Source of the DNA: Mucilaginibacter ginkgonis
Lineage (GTDB): Bacteria > Bacteroidota > Bacteroidia > Sphingobacteriales > Sphingobacteriaceae
Length of the DNA stretch: 64,000 bases
Assembly: GCF_009754905.2 (NCBI RefSeq)
Contig: NZ_CP066775.1
Coordinates: forward strand, 1,860,001-1,924,000
Direction of reading: 5' to 3'
Part shown: piece by piece, positions 63,201 through 64,000 of the stretch
Layout: each line of letters starts with the position of its first letter
How positions within the stretch are numbered: the first letter of the stretch is position 1
Translations under genes and position numbers: made by a program
The notes under the pieces: model-generated
What the model was told of the DNA's origin: nothing
Seen by the model: only the letters and a program-made list of their open reading frames with translations
The model's database searches: none

Positions 63201-63692
63201 TTATCCTTCATGAGCGGTATGGCTAACGCTTCCTGTTTTTGCGCCTTTGATTTTGATATTTAAAAAATGATCTAAAAAAACCCCACCACCCGTTCCGATA
63301 TAGTATATCCAAAGCGTATCCGTCTTAGTTATTGGTTTCCCACCAATGATAGTTTTAAGTTGAGTTGTGTCTACACCTTCAATTGTCTTTTTTTCTACCA
63401 GATCGTCTGCCATCCTAAATCTGTGTAACGCGTCTTTAGACCATGCTTTTTGGTCAAACTCTTTTTGAGGCTCGTAGAACGTCAGTCCGAGGGCGGCAAA
63501 AAAAAGTCCAACGGTGAGAGCGGGAGCAATAACTATTGTAGCTACCAAACTAAATACAATTTGCTCTCTCTGCAGTTGAAAAATTTTTCGACTTAACTTA
63601 CTTAAGATGTAATACATAAGAAGCGCAACCGGTGTTGTTAACATTAACCATTCCTCGGCCGTTCGAGACCATTCTGTATACTTCATCGACAT
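63201..63692 (-). CDS. Unknown membrane protein
   Basis: A 163-residue protein of no family I know. It has hydrophobic segments at about residues 17-35 and 47-72 and then a soluble C-terminal part ending in KIKGAKTGSVSHTAHEG. The frame opens at a TTG (63707), but ATG at 63692 (MSMKYTEW) is preferred. It converges with the upstream propeller lipoprotein, with 19 bases between. Confidence 0.65.
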   Translation of the reverse strand: MSMKYTEWSRTAEEWLMLTTPVALLMYYILSKLSRKIFQLQREQIVFSLVATIVIAPALTVGLFFAALGLTFYEPQKEFDQKAWSKDALHRFRMADDLVEKKTIEGVDTTQLKTIIGGKPITKTDTLWIYYIGTGGGVFLDHFLNIKIKGAKTGSVSHTAHEG

Positions 63693-63800
63693 AAATTTAA
63701 TGAACAATTTTATGAATAGCGATTCGCCAAACTAATTTTAATTCATAAACGCAATGATTATCTTGCCTTGCCGCAAAACCACGGTATCAACTTTGCAATT

Positions 63801-64000
63801 ATGAAACCTTTTAAATTATTAGCTGCGCTGATCGCTCCCGCGGTTATCGGAATTTCTTCGTGTACGCAACAACCTCAGCATAATACGTTAACCAATGCAG
63901 AAAAAAAAGATGGCTGGCATTTGTTGTTTGACGGCGAAAGTTTAAAAGGTTGGCATATTTACAATAAAGGCAATGTTCCGGCCGCATGGGAAGTTAAAGA
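63801..64000 (+). CDS. DUF1080 (3-keto-disaccharide hydrolase-like) lipoprotein, cut by the window edge
   Basis: Only the first 66 residues lie in the window. They read MKPFKLLAALIAPAVIGISS, then a lipidation Cys at residue 21 and KDGWHLLFDGESLKGWH, the N-terminal signature of DUF1080. Such proteins act in breakdown of 3-keto-glycosides at the cell surface. It is open to the right end and presumably continues past base 64000. Confidence 0.82.
   Translation, partial: MKPFKLLAALIAPAVIGISSCTQQPQHNTLTNAEKKDGWHLLFDGESLKGWHIYNKGNVPAAWEVK

Overview
The window looks like a chromosome segment of a Sphingobacteriaceae bacterium (Bacteroidota), most like Mucilaginibacter or Pedobacter; this is inferred from the sequence alone. 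Reasons: Bacteroidota-type promoters (TTG, 17-19 bases, TAnnTTTG), almost no Shine-Dalgarno sequences apart from telling exceptions, lineage-typical genes (DUF3467 beside rpoC, DUF5683 between parB and dapB, a long LepB), and gaps filled with Bacteroidota-style repeats.

Layout. 1-16.7 kb is mostly housekeeping genes on the + strand: dnaE, a GT39 glycosyltransferase, an SDR, a GNAT, dapD, a GT4 glycosyltransferase, tsaC, the CCA-adding enzyme and miaA. A convergent XRE/DUF2975 pair and a secreted esterase lie on the - strand. 15.9-22.8 kb is a - strand nucleotide-sugar operon (DUF3467, gmd, fcl, ugd, gmhA, rfbD, rfbA, PMM-like HAD) for GDP-fucose, UDP-glucuronate, sedoheptulose and dTDP-rhamnose steps.

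22.9-38.2 kb is the conserved expression supercluster on the - strand: rpsU, xerC, hpf, tRNA-Thr/Tyr/Gly/Thr, tuf, tRNA-Trp, secE, nusG, rplK, rplA, rplJ, rplL, rpoB, rpoC. Many of its gaps hold low-complexity inverted repeats. 38.2-40.8 kb is an accessory island: mosaic repeats, a small orphan gene, one IS3-family element with an intact frameshift signal, and a cluster of palindromes.

40.8-47.1 kb holds apt, a glycan operon (GT14, FdtA-like cupin, DegT aminotransferase), the mlaEFD lipid transporter and a possible small RNA. 47.2-47.8 kb is an AT-rich two-gene cassette of unknown function. 47.8-56.9 kb holds DUF2130, PfkB kinase, a VWA/AAA ATPase pair, a metallophosphoesterase, a UbiA-like membrane protein whose 5' end is out of frame, and a methyltransferase. 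56.9-61.1 kb is the - strand parA-parB-DUF5683-dapB-lepB operon. The right end has an FMN reductase, a sorbosone-dehydrogenase-like lipoprotein, an unknown membrane protein, and the start of a DUF1080 lipoprotein cut by the window edge.

The most unusual material is in the DNA between genes: complementary-arm hairpins of short-period units, a G-quadruplex motif touching the AAA ATPase start codon, a hairpin against the xerC start codon, a full Shine-Dalgarno on rpsU (and one on hpf), and a possible small RNA after mlaD.
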